In this document: positions 1 through 8,520 of the stretch, piece by piece
Layout of the letters: each line of letters starts with the position of its first letter
How positions within the stretch are numbered: position 1 is the first letter of the stretch
Assembly: GCF_001467695.1 (NCBI RefSeq)
Contig: NZ_LNYE01000006.1
Location: 62,001 to 126,000 of the forward strand
Origin: Legionella gratiana
Lineage (GTDB): Bacteria; Pseudomonadota; Gammaproteobacteria; Legionellales; Legionellaceae
Length of the DNA stretch: 64,000 nucleotides
Reading direction: 5' to 3'
Program-made: the position numbers and the translations under genes
Notes under the pieces: model-generated
Databases searched by the model: none
Seen by the model: only the letters and a program-made list of their open reading frames with translations
Told to the model about the DNA's origin: nothing

Positions 1-712
1 TCAGAGACTCAATATTCTGTGGTGGTGGAGGAATAAAACTAATCAGTAACGTCCCATCAGGTTTCAATGCTGTATAAAAACTTTGATATAATGCAACTAA
101 TCTCTTTTCACAAGATTCATACATATTTAATCCATTACTCGTAAGCAGATCAAACTCCGCATCAATCGCTAAATCCCATGCATCTTTTTGCATCAAAGTA
201 ACTTGCTCCTTGGAAAAACCTTGTTCATTCGCATTTTGACGCGCCCATTTTAAAGATTCAGAATCAGCATCAATCCCCACAAGATGGATATTTTGATAGG
301 AAGAATAATCAAGAAATAACAAATCATCCATTAAACCACTAGGAATAGAAGCTAAGGTCATATTCGATTTTAGTCTTTTTCTAATTTCTTCCTGAAATAT
401 ATAAAAACGCTCACGCGCCATTCCATAAAGCGATTTGTTTAACAACCATGACTCTAACTCTATTGATTGTTCAGGATCAGGCTTATTGCGAAAAATGTAA
501 GAAGTCCAATACCCATTGAGACCACGATTATGCAATAAAAATCGTCCTAAACTAAAAGAGGCTAATTCATTTAATAATTCTAATGTTTCATCCAGCGGCA
601 AAAATAAATGATCACTTTTTTCTAAACGACTCTTGGTAGAAGCTATGAGTTGTTTGGTAGTTTCATCATAAGGAATATGGCTTGTTGTTTGATGAGAAAT
701 AGCGACACTCAT
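1..712 (-). CDS. SAM-dependent class I methyltransferase (C-terminus beyond the left edge)
   Basis: An open frame runs from an ATG at 710-712 to the left edge, giving 237 codons without a stop, so the C-terminus is missing. About two thirds in, the segment HLVGIDADSESLKWARQNA is the typical methyltransferase motif I/II region, with an acidic residue that would bind the SAM ribose. It is followed by DAWDLAIDAEFDLLTSNGLN, resembling motif IV. The N-terminal ~120 residues look like a helical substrate or dimerisation region. Only 13 bp separate it from the upstream diiron oxygenase gene on the same strand, so the two are probably co-transcribed and act in one pathway that may continue left of the window. 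The substrate is unknown. Methyltransferase fold: fairly sure. Confidence 0.8.
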   Translation of the reverse strand, partial: MSVAISHQTTSHIPYDETTKQLIASTKSRLEKSDHLFLPLDETLELLNELASFSLGRFLLHNRGLNGYWTSYIFRNKPDPEQSIELESWLLNKSLYGMARERFYIFQEEIRKRLKSNMTLASIPSGLMDDLLFLDYSSYQNIHLVGIDADSESLKWARQNANEQGFSKEQVTLMQKDAWDLAIDAEFDLLTSNGLNMYESCEKRLVALYQSFYTALKPDGTLLISFIPPPPQNIESL

Positions 713-725
713 TTTTAATCCTTTA

Positions 726-1700
726 TTAAATTAAAGCTAAATTGTGAAAACCCTTTTTTACTGAAAGATGATCCAAAACACCCGTTTTTTGTAATACCTG
801 AATGACATTCTTCACTATGGGTAATTCTGGAGTGATTTCAAACCCGTGATACAATTGATTCACCAGCCTTGTAGCTTTGTCTTCATTTTCAAAAAGGGAG
901 TTAAGTAATGCCAAATTGAATTGTTTATCTGAGTTGATATGCAAATATAATGTAACGAAAGAAGCCAATTGCTCCCCAATACACTCTTGATAATCCGGTG
1001 GAAGATTCGCCCAGGTATATGCTAACAAATCATAAAAATAACCATAATGTCGCGATTCATCATTCATATGATCATTCACATAAAACTTGATCGAAGGATG
1101 CACGCTAGGACTATTAAAAAATTCTACCAATTCACGAACTAAAGTTGTTTCAAAGATACATACAGCTAATATTTCAAAAATCGCATGGTATTTACAGGGC
1201 AAACTACTTTTAATTTGGAGTACTGCATTATAAGAATCAGAAATCGGATAATTAAATTTTCTTCGATTGGGAAACTGTCTATCCAATTGCATCATCATGT
1301 TTTTAGCCACATAGACATGATAATACTCATCAATCAAAACAGTATAAGCATTGAGCTTTGTTTCTTCAGAATAAGTTACTGGCAATTGTTCATAAATAAC
1401 AAAATGACACGCACTATTAATGAGTTTCACTTCAAGATGGATAATATCATTTAAGTATTTGAAAAACGATTGAAGAAGTATCTCTTTTTTTACCGATTCA
1501 CCTAATGCCTGAACTTCTTCGTTAAGTAAAATGGGCTGCTTGTCACTCGGGAAAAAATAACCTTCAAGACTAAAGTCTATATACTTCTCTGGGCGCGAGC
1601 GAACCGAACTTCGCGAATCCCATCTTTGTTGATAAACAGTAAACTCGGCATTCTTTAAAAGATTTATTTCACTGATTGCACTGGACATCGGCTTCATCAT
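726..1700 (-). CDS. AurF-like non-haem diiron oxygenase
   Basis: A 324-residue soluble protein, the usual size for AurF-type p-aminobenzoate N-oxygenases. Motifs expected of a four-helix-bundle diiron site are visible in order: HLEVKLINSACH (about 88-99), LIDEYYHVYVA (about 122-132, Glu then His), EILAVCIFETTLVRELVEF (about 176-194) and NDHMNDESRHYGYF (about 209-222, DE..H). AurF itself oxidises an arylamine to a nitro group; the substrate here cannot be told. The start is ambiguous: ATGATG follows TTAAGG directly and another ATG lies four codons in. It is 13 bp upstream of a methyltransferase gene, which suggests a small tailoring operon for a secondary metabolite or modified lipid. Confidence 0.72.
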   Translation of the reverse strand: MMKPMSSAISEINLLKNAEFTVYQQRWDSRSSVRSRPEKYIDFSLEGYFFPSDKQPILLNEEVQALGESVKKEILLQSFFKYLNDIIHLEVKLINSACHFVIYEQLPVTYSEETKLNAYTVLIDEYYHVYVAKNMMMQLDRQFPNRRKFNYPISDSYNAVLQIKSSLPCKYHAIFEILAVCIFETTLVRELVEFFNSPSVHPSIKFYVNDHMNDESRHYGYFYDLLAYTWANLPPDYQECIGEQLASFVTLYLHINSDKQFNLALLNSLFENEDKATRLVNQLYHGFEITPELPIVKNVIQVLQKTGVLDHLSVKKGFHNLALI

Positions 1701-1945
1701 CCTTAACTTTGGAATAGAAGAGGCTCCAGCTCTTTATTGAGTAACTCCGTTTATTTTCTGATTCCTGTCTAAATCGCAAAAACTATCATTTCAACAAATA
1801 GTTGTCAAAGAGTTTTTTTCTTGATCGGCAAAGAGCTAATCAAAACTACTTGTTTCACTTCTAACAATAACTATTGCTTCCACCACAATGTATTTGGAAT
1901 AATGCTCTTGATATGAAACATTCTCTCGACACAGGAAGAACTACG

Positions 1946-2971
1946 ATGTATAAAAAATCAGAGAAATGCACAGGTAACACCTCTTTAATGACCGAGCAAA
2001 ACTGCGCGTATTTAGAGAGAGGGCTTGAACTTGATTCCAATTTAAGAAAGAGAACCTGGAGAAAGTTCGCGAAGATATCGACCCTCATCAATACTTTTTG
2101 TATTCTTTTTGCTGCTGGAAATTCTTCCGCCTGGGCTCATGGTGGAGGCGGTTTTCATGGTGGTGGAGGTGGTTTTCATGGACAAGGTGGATTTGAATGG
2201 GGAAGCAACTCCCGTGAATCTGCAGGGATGTATCACCGAAACAATGATTATTCTGCCTGGGGATCTTCAGGAAGCTATCGGGAAGGTGGATACTATCATG
2301 GCTCCCTAGGAGGTTCATCTTATGGGACAATGCATCCATTCCAAGAACATCATCCACAAACAATTCACCCCTTTAATCAAACATCAACAGAAATAGGTCA
2401 TTTCAATGGCGTTCATCATGGCGAAAGCATCAATAAAGAATTTTCTGGCAATGCAAATTGGATAAATCACAACAATTGGCATGGCAGTTATTGGCATGGC
2501 AGTTATTGGCACGGCAGCTATTGGGCCGGAGGAGCCTATTGGGGACCAGGACCTTATTGGGGGTGGGGAAATGGCTTTTTCTATGGTGCATTATTTGGGG
2601 CAACCCTTACAACAGCATTATTTTTACCGCCCGTCTATGCCGGCTATTATTATGTTCCATTGTATTATTACCCTGGGCCTTATGATTATACTATTCTCGT
2701 TAGCAACTACTCAGTCGTCACAACACCTCCGTTGCGACCTGCGCCGCAAAAAGTAGAAACTTGGGTTCCAGTCAAAAATGGTCATATTCCAGTGAATGCA
2801 GTACTCAATAATATTGTCAATAAAAAATCAACTTATTATTGTCGTGTTACATTCCATGGAAAAACATCTTACGGAGTCCTAATTCCGAATGATGGTTGTT
2901 ATATTGAAGAACCTTCAGTAACCATGCGATTTTCTAAATATGACATTTTGGTTTCCTCGATCGTGGGCTAA
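1946..2971 (+). CDS. Secreted Gly/Trp/Tyr/His-rich protein of unknown function
   Basis: The open frame starts at 1874, but the ATG at 1946 has AGGAAG seven bases upstream and is preferred (341 aa). A hydrophobic segment after a basic stretch (RKRTWRKFAKIS, then LINTFCILFAAGNSSAWA) looks like a signal peptide with an unusually long n-region, with cleavage before HGGGG. The mature N-terminus is a run of glycine-histidine-phenylalanine repeats. It is followed by a low-complexity central part containing HGSYW repeats and a Trp/Gly/Tyr-rich hydrophobic segment (FFYGALFGATLTTALFLPP). The C-terminal ~90 residues have ordinary composition (VPVKNGHIPVNAV onward) and may form a small folded domain. Probably cell-envelope or surface; function not recognised. 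Confidence 0.7.
   Translation: MYKKSEKCTGNTSLMTEQNCAYLERGLELDSNLRKRTWRKFAKISTLINTFCILFAAGNSSAWAHGGGGFHGGGGGFHGQGGFEWGSNSRESAGMYHRNNDYSAWGSSGSYREGGYYHGSLGGSSYGTMHPFQEHHPQTIHPFNQTSTEIGHFNGVHHGESINKEFSGNANWINHNNWHGSYWHGSYWHGSYWAGGAYWGPGPYWGWGNGFFYGALFGATLTTALFLPPVYAGYYYVPLYYYPGPYDYTILVSNYSVVTTPPLRPAPQKVETWVPVKNGHIPVNAVLNNIVNKKSTYYCRVTFHGKTSYGVLIPNDGCYIEEPSVTMRFSKYDILVSSIVG
2476..2520 (+). repeat. Three tandem 15-bp units encoding HGSYW
   Basis: TTGGCATGGCAGTTA occurs twice in a row and a third time with two substitutions, in frame inside the secreted Gly/Trp-rich protein. Each unit adds the pentapeptide HGSYW. Near-identity at DNA level points to recent slippage or duplication, so copy number may vary between strains. 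Confidence 0.9.
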
Positions 2972-3018
2972 AAAGAACATTGTAAGTGTTCCTGCAATTC
3001 CTATAAATGTTTAGAATT

Positions 3019-3127
3019 TCGCCACCTTCCGCAAAAGCGGAAGGTCTAAAAACAACAAACTTGCTAGAAACTTCCCCTTACAACATAATTTTAATAGCCC
3101 CCTGCTTTCGCAGAGAGCGGCGCTCTG
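3019..3127. repeat. Dispersed palindromic repeat, degraded copy
   Basis: The region begins with a perfect hairpin, ACCTTCCGC-aaaa-GCGGAAGGT (3024-3045), followed by CTAAA and a downstream ACTTGCTAGAAAC. It ends in a second GC-rich inverted stretch (about 3098-3127). The same order of elements (ccgc-aaa-gcgg hairpin, GGTCTAAA, ACTTGCTA) recurs inside the 227-bp element at 61864-62090, so this looks like a decayed relative. It lies between convergent genes and could also act as a terminator. Confidence 0.6.
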
Positions 3128-3135
3128 CTCATCGA

Positions 3136-4935
3136 TTAATTTCCAGCAAAAGAACACTTCGCTGTTTTTAATAGGGACTGAGATAATTTGATATATCCTT
3201 GCCTTTTTAGATGAGAAAAACTATCAACGATATCTTCTTGCTCAAGAATATCGTCCATTTCCAAGAGCAATACATTCGTTTTTTCTTGGGCAATACGCCT
3301 CATAATCTTATTAAGCAATTGTGTGCGTTTAACAATTTTTTCGTTTTGTTCTTGAGTCATTAATGGCAATGCTATTTTTTCAGGAGGATTAATAAATATC
3401 AACTGTACATGTTTTGGAAAAAGACCAATATACCAGAGTACATTCTTTTCAAATTGCGTTTCAGAAACATAGCCACGGTAATTTTTAAATACAAAATAAA
3501 AAATAAGCTGATAGAGGATTTTTCGCCAACGCGCTCCAAACCACGTTAATGTAGTATTAAGAATTTTTTCGATGCGTGGCCACGGAGAAAAACGGTTATC
3601 GAGATTAAACCGTTTAATATCGCGCATCCCATTAATCATCATTGTTTTAATATGTTCACCTAATACTTGATTGTCTTGCTTGATCGTTTTCAAACTTTTC
3701 CAGAAAATGTAATTAGATGTGATGGGGATCTTTTGGTTTTGGATTTTATAGTTGCCACTGTAATAATCGCTTTCAAGAAAATTAACTATGATGTGGTACT
3801 CATTATTTTCTATAGCTTTTCGTGTCTTATCAAAACGTACCCCTTGTTTACTCTCTAAATTTTCTCTTAAAAAATGTAAATTTGCGTATTCAAAAAAAGA
3901 AAATATTTCCTCATCCACATGATAATATTCACTGAGAAGAAACGAAATGGCATTTGCAAGGCATGGACCTCTGACTAAGACTTTTTTAGCATTTGAAGTT
4001 GATTTTTTTTCCTCACTATCTTGTTGCAAATTAACTTTAATAAAATCCAGATTTGTATCAAGGTTCTTTAGTTTAGAAATATTAAATGAAGGCTTTAATT
4101 CAGGGTATATTGCTTTTAACCATTGATACATCCTTGCTTCAACGCACATACCTAGAATACGACATGAAAACACATAGTGAAATAACGTATTATTTAAGAT
4201 ACAAACATACCCTACAACTCCATAATCACCATATTTATCCTGCACACGGATTTTAAAATTGCCTCCATTTTTTAATTCAAATAAGGTAAATAAATACTCA
4301 TACTTAATCCTTGATTGCGTGTAATTCATTTGATTTGAACGGTTTACAAGCTCTATCACACGCTCAATTTCATGATCATTTATATCTAAAGGAATAAGCT
4401 GAATTTGGATACTGCACTCTTTCAAAAAGGCTTGCTCATCATTGCTTTTTTCAAGAAATGTTAGTTTATTTTTCTCTTTCCTTTCTAAAATTTTGTATTG
4501 TGCTAAGCGCTCCCGATTGCTGTCATTTTTTCCCCAATGGGTCACATCCTCCTGCATAAATTGCTCGGGTAATTTAATGACCATTTTGGGGTTGTGAAAA
4601 AGAGCTTCTCTTAATACAAAGTCATTATCATCTACAAATAATACATTTTGTTCACGAAGTTGTGCTTGCTCTATAATTTTTTTTATACGCAATCCTTTAT
4701 CTTCAAAGGATATTTTGGGAAAAATAAAAAGATCGTAGATGCCGAACTGTTTGAGCACCTTTTCTGCTTTTTTCACGTCGTTTTTTGAGCAAATAGAATG
4801 AACTATACCTCTATTTAACAAATATTCAATTCTTTCAATAACATCTTTGTTTAATGTTACATCATCCTGGTCTGCTAGAGTTCCTTTCCACAAAGTATCA
4901 TCTAAATCCCAGATAATTAATTTAATTTCATTCAC
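3136..4935 (-). CDS. FkbH-like HAD-superfamily protein with C-terminal extension
   Basis: A 599-residue protein. Residues 1-150 form a HAD phosphatase/transferase domain: IIWDLDDTLWKG (nucleophile DxD motif), SICSKND (motif II) and NVLFVDDNDFVLREA (acidic motif IV). Residues ~170-320 resemble the acyltransferase-like half of FkbH proteins (ERVIELVNRSNQMNYT, then GDYGVVGYV). FkbH-family enzymes load a glyceryl unit from 1,3-bisphosphoglycerate onto an acyl-carrier protein in polyketide pathways. Residues ~325-599 (from KKVLVRGPCLANAISF) are not recognised; they could be an SGNH-type domain, as found fused to other FkbH proteins, but no catalytic triad was assigned. No carrier-protein gene is seen in this window. 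Confidence 0.75.
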   Translation of the reverse strand: MNEIKLIIWDLDDTLWKGTLADQDDVTLNKDVIERIEYLLNRGIVHSICSKNDVKKAEKVLKQFGIYDLFIFPKISFEDKGLRIKKIIEQAQLREQNVLFVDDNDFVLREALFHNPKMVIKLPEQFMQEDVTHWGKNDSNRERLAQYKILERKEKNKLTFLEKSNDEQAFLKECSIQIQLIPLDINDHEIERVIELVNRSNQMNYTQSRIKYEYLFTLFELKNGGNFKIRVQDKYGDYGVVGYVCILNNTLFHYVFSCRILGMCVEARMYQWLKAIYPELKPSFNISKLKNLDTNLDFIKVNLQQDSEEKKSTSNAKKVLVRGPCLANAISFLLSEYYHVDEEIFSFFEYANLHFLRENLESKQGVRFDKTRKAIENNEYHIIVNFLESDYYSGNYKIQNQKIPITSNYIFWKSLKTIKQDNQVLGEHIKTMMINGMRDIKRFNLDNRFSPWPRIEKILNTTLTWFGARWRKILYQLIFYFVFKNYRGYVSETQFEKNVLWYIGLFPKHVQLIFINPPEKIALPLMTQEQNEKIVKRTQLLNKIMRRIAQEKTNVLLLEMDDILEQEDIVDSFSHLKRQGYIKLSQSLLKTAKCSFAGN

Positions 4936-5170
4936 AATAACTCATATTTAATAATGACGGATAAAAAATTTTTATACTAGAATGAGTAACCTTTAACACA
5001 AGACTAAAAACCTCAAAACATAGCTCAATAACATGGTCTCTAGCGATTAGAGCCGCACTTTGTATCACATTTAAAAATGGAATGCAAAACTGCTATCGTT
5101 TTATGGGCTTATATTGCATCAAAAGTATTTTAGTAGTAGCTTTATAATAACTTTCAATGACTAAAGAATA

Positions 5171-5239
5171 ATGACCATGTGTAGCTTGAACGACAAAAAG
5201 GTTGTCCTTATAACTGGAGCTTCAACAGGTATAGGGTAA
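5171..5239 (+). pseudogene. N-terminal remnant of a short-chain dehydrogenase/reductase
   Basis: Reading from the ATG at 5171 gives 22 codons ending in KKVVLITGASTGIG and then TAA. That is the start of a classical SDR: beta-1 followed by the TGxxxGxG NAD(P)-binding motif, cut exactly after the motif. No SDR continuation (NNAG, YxxxK) is seen in the next 100 bp before the LysR gene. This is most simply the stump of a deleted SDR gene that once stood next to the regulator. Confidence 0.65.
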
Positions 5240-5336
5240 TAACACCTATATGGAACTATGACAGAAGCTTTTTTCGAAATAGAAAAAAGAACCTCAGGGA
5301 GCATACTTGAAATTTGGCGAAAGGTTGGAGGCTTAG

Positions 5337-6290
5337 ATGAACATAGTAGATATGAAAACATTTCTTGCTGTTGTTGAATATCATTCAACATCCTTAGCAT
5401 CAAAGCACATGTATGCCTCTCAACCTACTATAAGCAGGCGAATTAAAAAATTAGAGCAAGAATTAGGGAGTCAACTCTTTGTAAATACTACCTATGGAAT
5501 TGAGTTGACCCAAAAAGGAAAGGCATTTCTTCCCTATATTCGCCAAATGCTAAGTATTTATAATGAAATGATGAAAGCAGAGCATAATGATCGTAAAAGC
5601 AGGCCTAAATTAACGATTAATGTAGGACTTAACCCCTATGTTTCTCTCTCAGTATTTGCCGAGTTTATAAATTATATGCTTTCACTCAAAACAAATTATT
5701 TTATTACTAATAAAATAGTTCCTGGCAAAGATCTGAATACAAGTCTAGCAGGTGGATATTACGATCTGTTCATTCTCCCTTATACAGGAAATTGTCCTGC
5801 CAATATATCCTCTATTCCTTTATGGAAGGAACGAGTTTTACCCGTTGTATCAATTGATCACCCCTTAGCGAAACGTAACACTCCTATTTCTATAGTTGAA
5901 TTGGCGGAATACGATGCAGTGTTAACAACGAATGACAGTATATTGCGCCAAAAATTTAATATGTTAGCTGCACAAAAAGGAATTTCAGCTAAAATTATCG
6001 CGGAAGTAAATACAGTATACAACTGCATCCAGACGGTCGAGCTTGGAAGCAGTTGGTGTTTGATTTATGAAAGACTACTTAATGACAAATTGGCTGTAGT
6101 TGAACTCAGCGATTTTACGATGGATATTGAGTTTCATGCTTTTTACTTAAAAAAACGCGGTGAAGAACGCCTAATTTGGGAATTTATCGAATATATTAGA
6201 CAATGGATCAATCAATCATCTGATCTAAGCCCCCTTCTTATTAAAACAAAAAGCTTATCCATTCAAAGTGAAGATCATCATAAAAAATAG
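5337..6290 (+). CDS. LysR-family transcriptional regulator
   Basis: 317 residues. The N-terminal winged helix-turn-helix is clear: MKTFLAVVEYHSTSLASKHMYASQPTISRRIKKLEQELGSQLF is split here as FLAVVEYHS, ASKHMYASQPTISRRIKKLE and LGSQLFV, followed by ELTQKGKAFLPY. Residues ~90-300 are the effector-binding domain, with HPLAKR typical of the family. GGAGG lies five bases before the ATG, which fixes the start. Directly upstream is the truncated SDR stump, a plausible former target. The present target and inducer are unknown. Confidence 0.9.
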   Translation: MNIVDMKTFLAVVEYHSTSLASKHMYASQPTISRRIKKLEQELGSQLFVNTTYGIELTQKGKAFLPYIRQMLSIYNEMMKAEHNDRKSRPKLTINVGLNPYVSLSVFAEFINYMLSLKTNYFITNKIVPGKDLNTSLAGGYYDLFILPYTGNCPANISSIPLWKERVLPVVSIDHPLAKRNTPISIVELAEYDAVLTTNDSILRQKFNMLAAQKGISAKIIAEVNTVYNCIQTVELGSSWCLIYERLLNDKLAVVELSDFTMDIEFHAFYLKKRGEERLIWEFIEYIRQWINQSSDLSPLLIKTKSLSIQSEDHHKK

Positions 6291-6314
6291 CTTAATATAA
6301 ATCTTAGAAAATAG

Positions 6315-7385
6315 TTATCTATTTAAAAATAACAGCAATGCTTTTTGCACATGCAACCTGTTTTCACTTTGAGTAAAGATTATTGAAGCAGGGCTGTCTG
6401 GCAAAGCTTCAGAGACTTCTTTTCCTCGTTCCATAGGCATGCAGTGCATAAATACCGCCCCTGGTTTTGCATAAGACATTAAAGATTCATTGACTTGGAA
6501 CCCTTGAAAAACTTGATTATTATCCTGATTTTCAAAGCCCATACTGGTCCATACATCAGTGTAGACCGCATTAGCATTTTTAACGGCTGCCTCAGGTTTA
6601 GAAAAACTATAAATCATATCGTGTTTCATGTCCCGTGCCTGTTCTATAATTGCACTATTAGGCTGACGGGATTCAGGGCAACAGTAATTAATTGTTATAC
6701 CCAATTGTGGGGCAAGCAACATCAGACTGTGAAGAATGTTATTTCCATCACCCACATATGCAACAGTAAGACCATCAAGTATGCCAAAATGCTCCCAGAG
6801 ACTTAATAAATCAGCTAGAATCTGACATGGGTGATGTAAGGCTGAAAGACCATTGATTACAGGTACTTTTGCATGAACAACCATTTCTTGTAAAATCTCA
6901 TCCGCATGAGTCCTCACCATAATGAAGTTAGCATAACCATTTAGAACTCTTGCCATATCTGCCGGAGTTTCCTGTTTTCGAGTACTCCCCACACTTTCAA
7001 TAGCGATTCCCCCCATACTTTGAATTGCCATTGCAAAACTTAACCGGGTTCGAAAAGAGGGTTTTTCAAAAATCATGGCGAGACTTTTATTCGCTAAAGC
7101 CTGACAATAAAAAGAGGGAGTTTGTTTAAGTGCTTTAGCTTTCTCTAAAATATGTTGCAGCTCTTCAGTACTTAATTCAGTTCCAGTGAGAAAATGCTTT
7201 ACTTTGTTCATCGATGCATTTCTTGTTCCTGTTGATTCAGTAGTAAGTGTGTGTTGAGAATCTACTTCAAGATCGAAGATCGCCTGTTGTAAATTAATCA
7301 CGAAGGTATTGGTTGTTACTTCGTTAATCGATTGTGAATGATTGTCTTCTGCTCTAGTATTACTGACTGGAATGGTAAGGGACAT
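6315..7385 (-). CDS. argF: Ornithine carbamoyltransferase with N-terminal extension
   Basis: Catalyses carbamoyl phosphate + ornithine to citrulline in arginine metabolism. The carbamoyl-phosphate loop is FEKPSFRTRLSF and the HPCQ motif is in ALHHPCQILAD. The ornithine loop is YTDVWTSMG, and the catalytic Cys motif is FMHCMPMERGKEV, where most family members have HCLP.HRG. The normal enzyme would begin near MNKVKHFLTG, but a strong GAGGAGG lies six bases before an ATG 58 codons upstream (7385). The protein should therefore carry an extra polar N-terminal segment (356 aa against about 300-310). It follows the binding-protein gene with a 65-bp gap and is probably co-transcribed from the ARG-box promoter. 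Confidence 0.9.
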   Translation of the reverse strand: MSLTIPVSNTRAEDNHSQSINEVTTNTFVINLQQAIFDLEVDSQHTLTTESTGTRNASMNKVKHFLTGTELSTEELQHILEKAKALKQTPSFYCQALANKSLAMIFEKPSFRTRLSFAMAIQSMGGIAIESVGSTRKQETPADMARVLNGYANFIMVRTHADEILQEMVVHAKVPVINGLSALHHPCQILADLLSLWEHFGILDGLTVAYVGDGNNILHSLMLLAPQLGITINYCCPESRQPNSAIIEQARDMKHDMIYSFSKPEAAVKNANAVYTDVWTSMGFENQDNNQVFQGFQVNESLMSYAKPGAVFMHCMPMERGKEVSEALPDSPASIIFTQSENRLHVQKALLLFLNR

Positions 7386-7450
7386 TTTAGCCTCCTCAAT
7401 TAAATTGGTAAATAAATGATGTTTTTCTATAACTATTTTCAATCAATGCG

Positions 7451-8182
7451 TCATGAATCCTTTAACCAGATATTCTCCAGTCTTTGAATTGCTCCATTTG
7501 CTTTAAGTTTTTGTAAAGCCTTATTAATCTTTTTTGTCAGTGGAGATCCTTTTTTGACTGCCAATGCATATCCATAATCTGCTTGGGCAATTAACGAATA
7601 GGCTAACTCTGTATGTTTTTTACTAAAGATCTTACCTTGAACACCATCCATTAAAACGGCATCTACACGACCTGAAATTAATGATTCAATAGCTTGGTTG
7701 TTATTATCCAGCGCTGTAATTTCAGCCTCAGGAAACCTTTCCTTCAACCAAATCTCCATAATACTACCGAGTTGTACCGCTACTTTTTTTCCTTTAAGTT
7801 GGTTTGGCGAGGTGACTGGCTGATCTGAACGATACACAGTGGCTATACCATCAAAATAATAGGGCTCAGAAAAATCAAAATTGTTTTTTCTTGCCTCGGT
7901 TATTGAAATTGTAGCTATGGCAATATCATCTTGGCCAGAGCTTACTGCCGGAAGAACCGTACTAAATTGCATATTGTCAAAAATTGCTTCTTTTCCAAGT
8001 TCTTTAGCGATTAATCGTGCTAAATCAATATCAAAACCTTTAATCTCCCCATGATCGCTATATTCAAATGGTGGATATACTGCTGATGTAGCGAAATGCA
8101 GATAACTCTCTTGATCATTTGAATTGCACGCAGATAAAAAAAATAAAGTCGCCACAATCATTAAGTTAACAAATTTACCCAT
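7451..8182 (-). CDS. artJ: Periplasmic amino-acid-binding lipoprotein, probably arginine-specific
   Basis: A family 3 solute-binding protein. The ATG at 8182 starts MGKFVNLMIVATLFFLSACNSN, a lipoprotein signal with LSAC lipobox; a longer frame starts at 8209 but adds nothing useful. Family landmarks are YPPFEY, GFDIDLARLIAKELG, ISITEARKNNFDFSEPYYFDG and YGYALAVKKGSPL. It is the first gene of a two-gene unit with argF, behind two ARG-box-like palindromes, which argues for arginine or ornithine as ligand. No permease or ATPase genes are adjacent, so the rest of the transporter must be elsewhere. The symbol is inferred from context. Confidence 0.82.
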   Translation of the reverse strand: MGKFVNLMIVATLFFLSACNSNDQESYLHFATSAVYPPFEYSDHGEIKGFDIDLARLIAKELGKEAIFDNMQFSTVLPAVSSGQDDIAIATISITEARKNNFDFSEPYYFDGIATVYRSDQPVTSPNQLKGKKVAVQLGSIMEIWLKERFPEAEITALDNNNQAIESLISGRVDAVLMDGVQGKIFSKKHTELAYSLIAQADYGYALAVKKGSPLTKKINKALQKLKANGAIQRLENIWLKDS

Positions 8183-8246
8183 ATGAATACCAATCCAAAT
8201 TTTATGCATATTTCGAATATAATTGATCTAATTATTATTGTCAACA

Positions 8247-8284
8247 AAATGAATGCATTTTCAACTTATTGATTATGTGTTCAA
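8247..8284 (-). promoter_or_regulatory. Two tandem ARG-box-like operators upstream of the artJ-argF unit
   Basis: Two 18-bp near-palindromes, AAATGAATGCATTTTCAA (8247-8264) and TATTGATTATGTGTTCAA (8267-8284), each resemble the ArgR consensus (TGAAT-4 A/T-ATTCA). They are two bases apart, close to the usual 2-3 bp spacing of paired ARG boxes. Position upstream of an arginine-binding protein and ornithine carbamoyltransferase fits. No experimental support; ArgR itself is not in this window. Confidence 0.6.
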
Positions 8285-8520
8285 TGATCCTCTTATAAAA
8301 TTAATGAGCTAATTTTAATGAAGAGGCTGGATAAGAAAGTATGGATTTTGCTAATCCTTGAACGCATTTAAAATCCATCGATCACTTAGCAAGTCTCTTG
8401 TTCGCAATGCCCAATATTAACAATAAAAATATAAAATTTGTTTCTTTTGAAATAAACATTTGCATTTAACTCAAAATTTATATTAATCTAGAGGAGACTC
8501 ACAAGGAAAAGGAGATCGAC

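Noticed and set aside
2042-2363. Opposite-strand frames rich in His and Met
   Set aside because: They are reverse readings of the glycine/histidine-rich codons of the secreted protein.
5161-5403. Minus-strand 80-codon frame
   Set aside because: It overlaps both the SDR stump and the start of the LysR gene, has no ribosome binding site and unlikely composition.
6315-7385. N-acetylornithine or aspartate carbamoyltransferase
   Set aside because: The SMG loop (TDVWTSMG) and HPCQ fit ornithine carbamoyltransferase, and the gene lies beside an arginine-binding protein.
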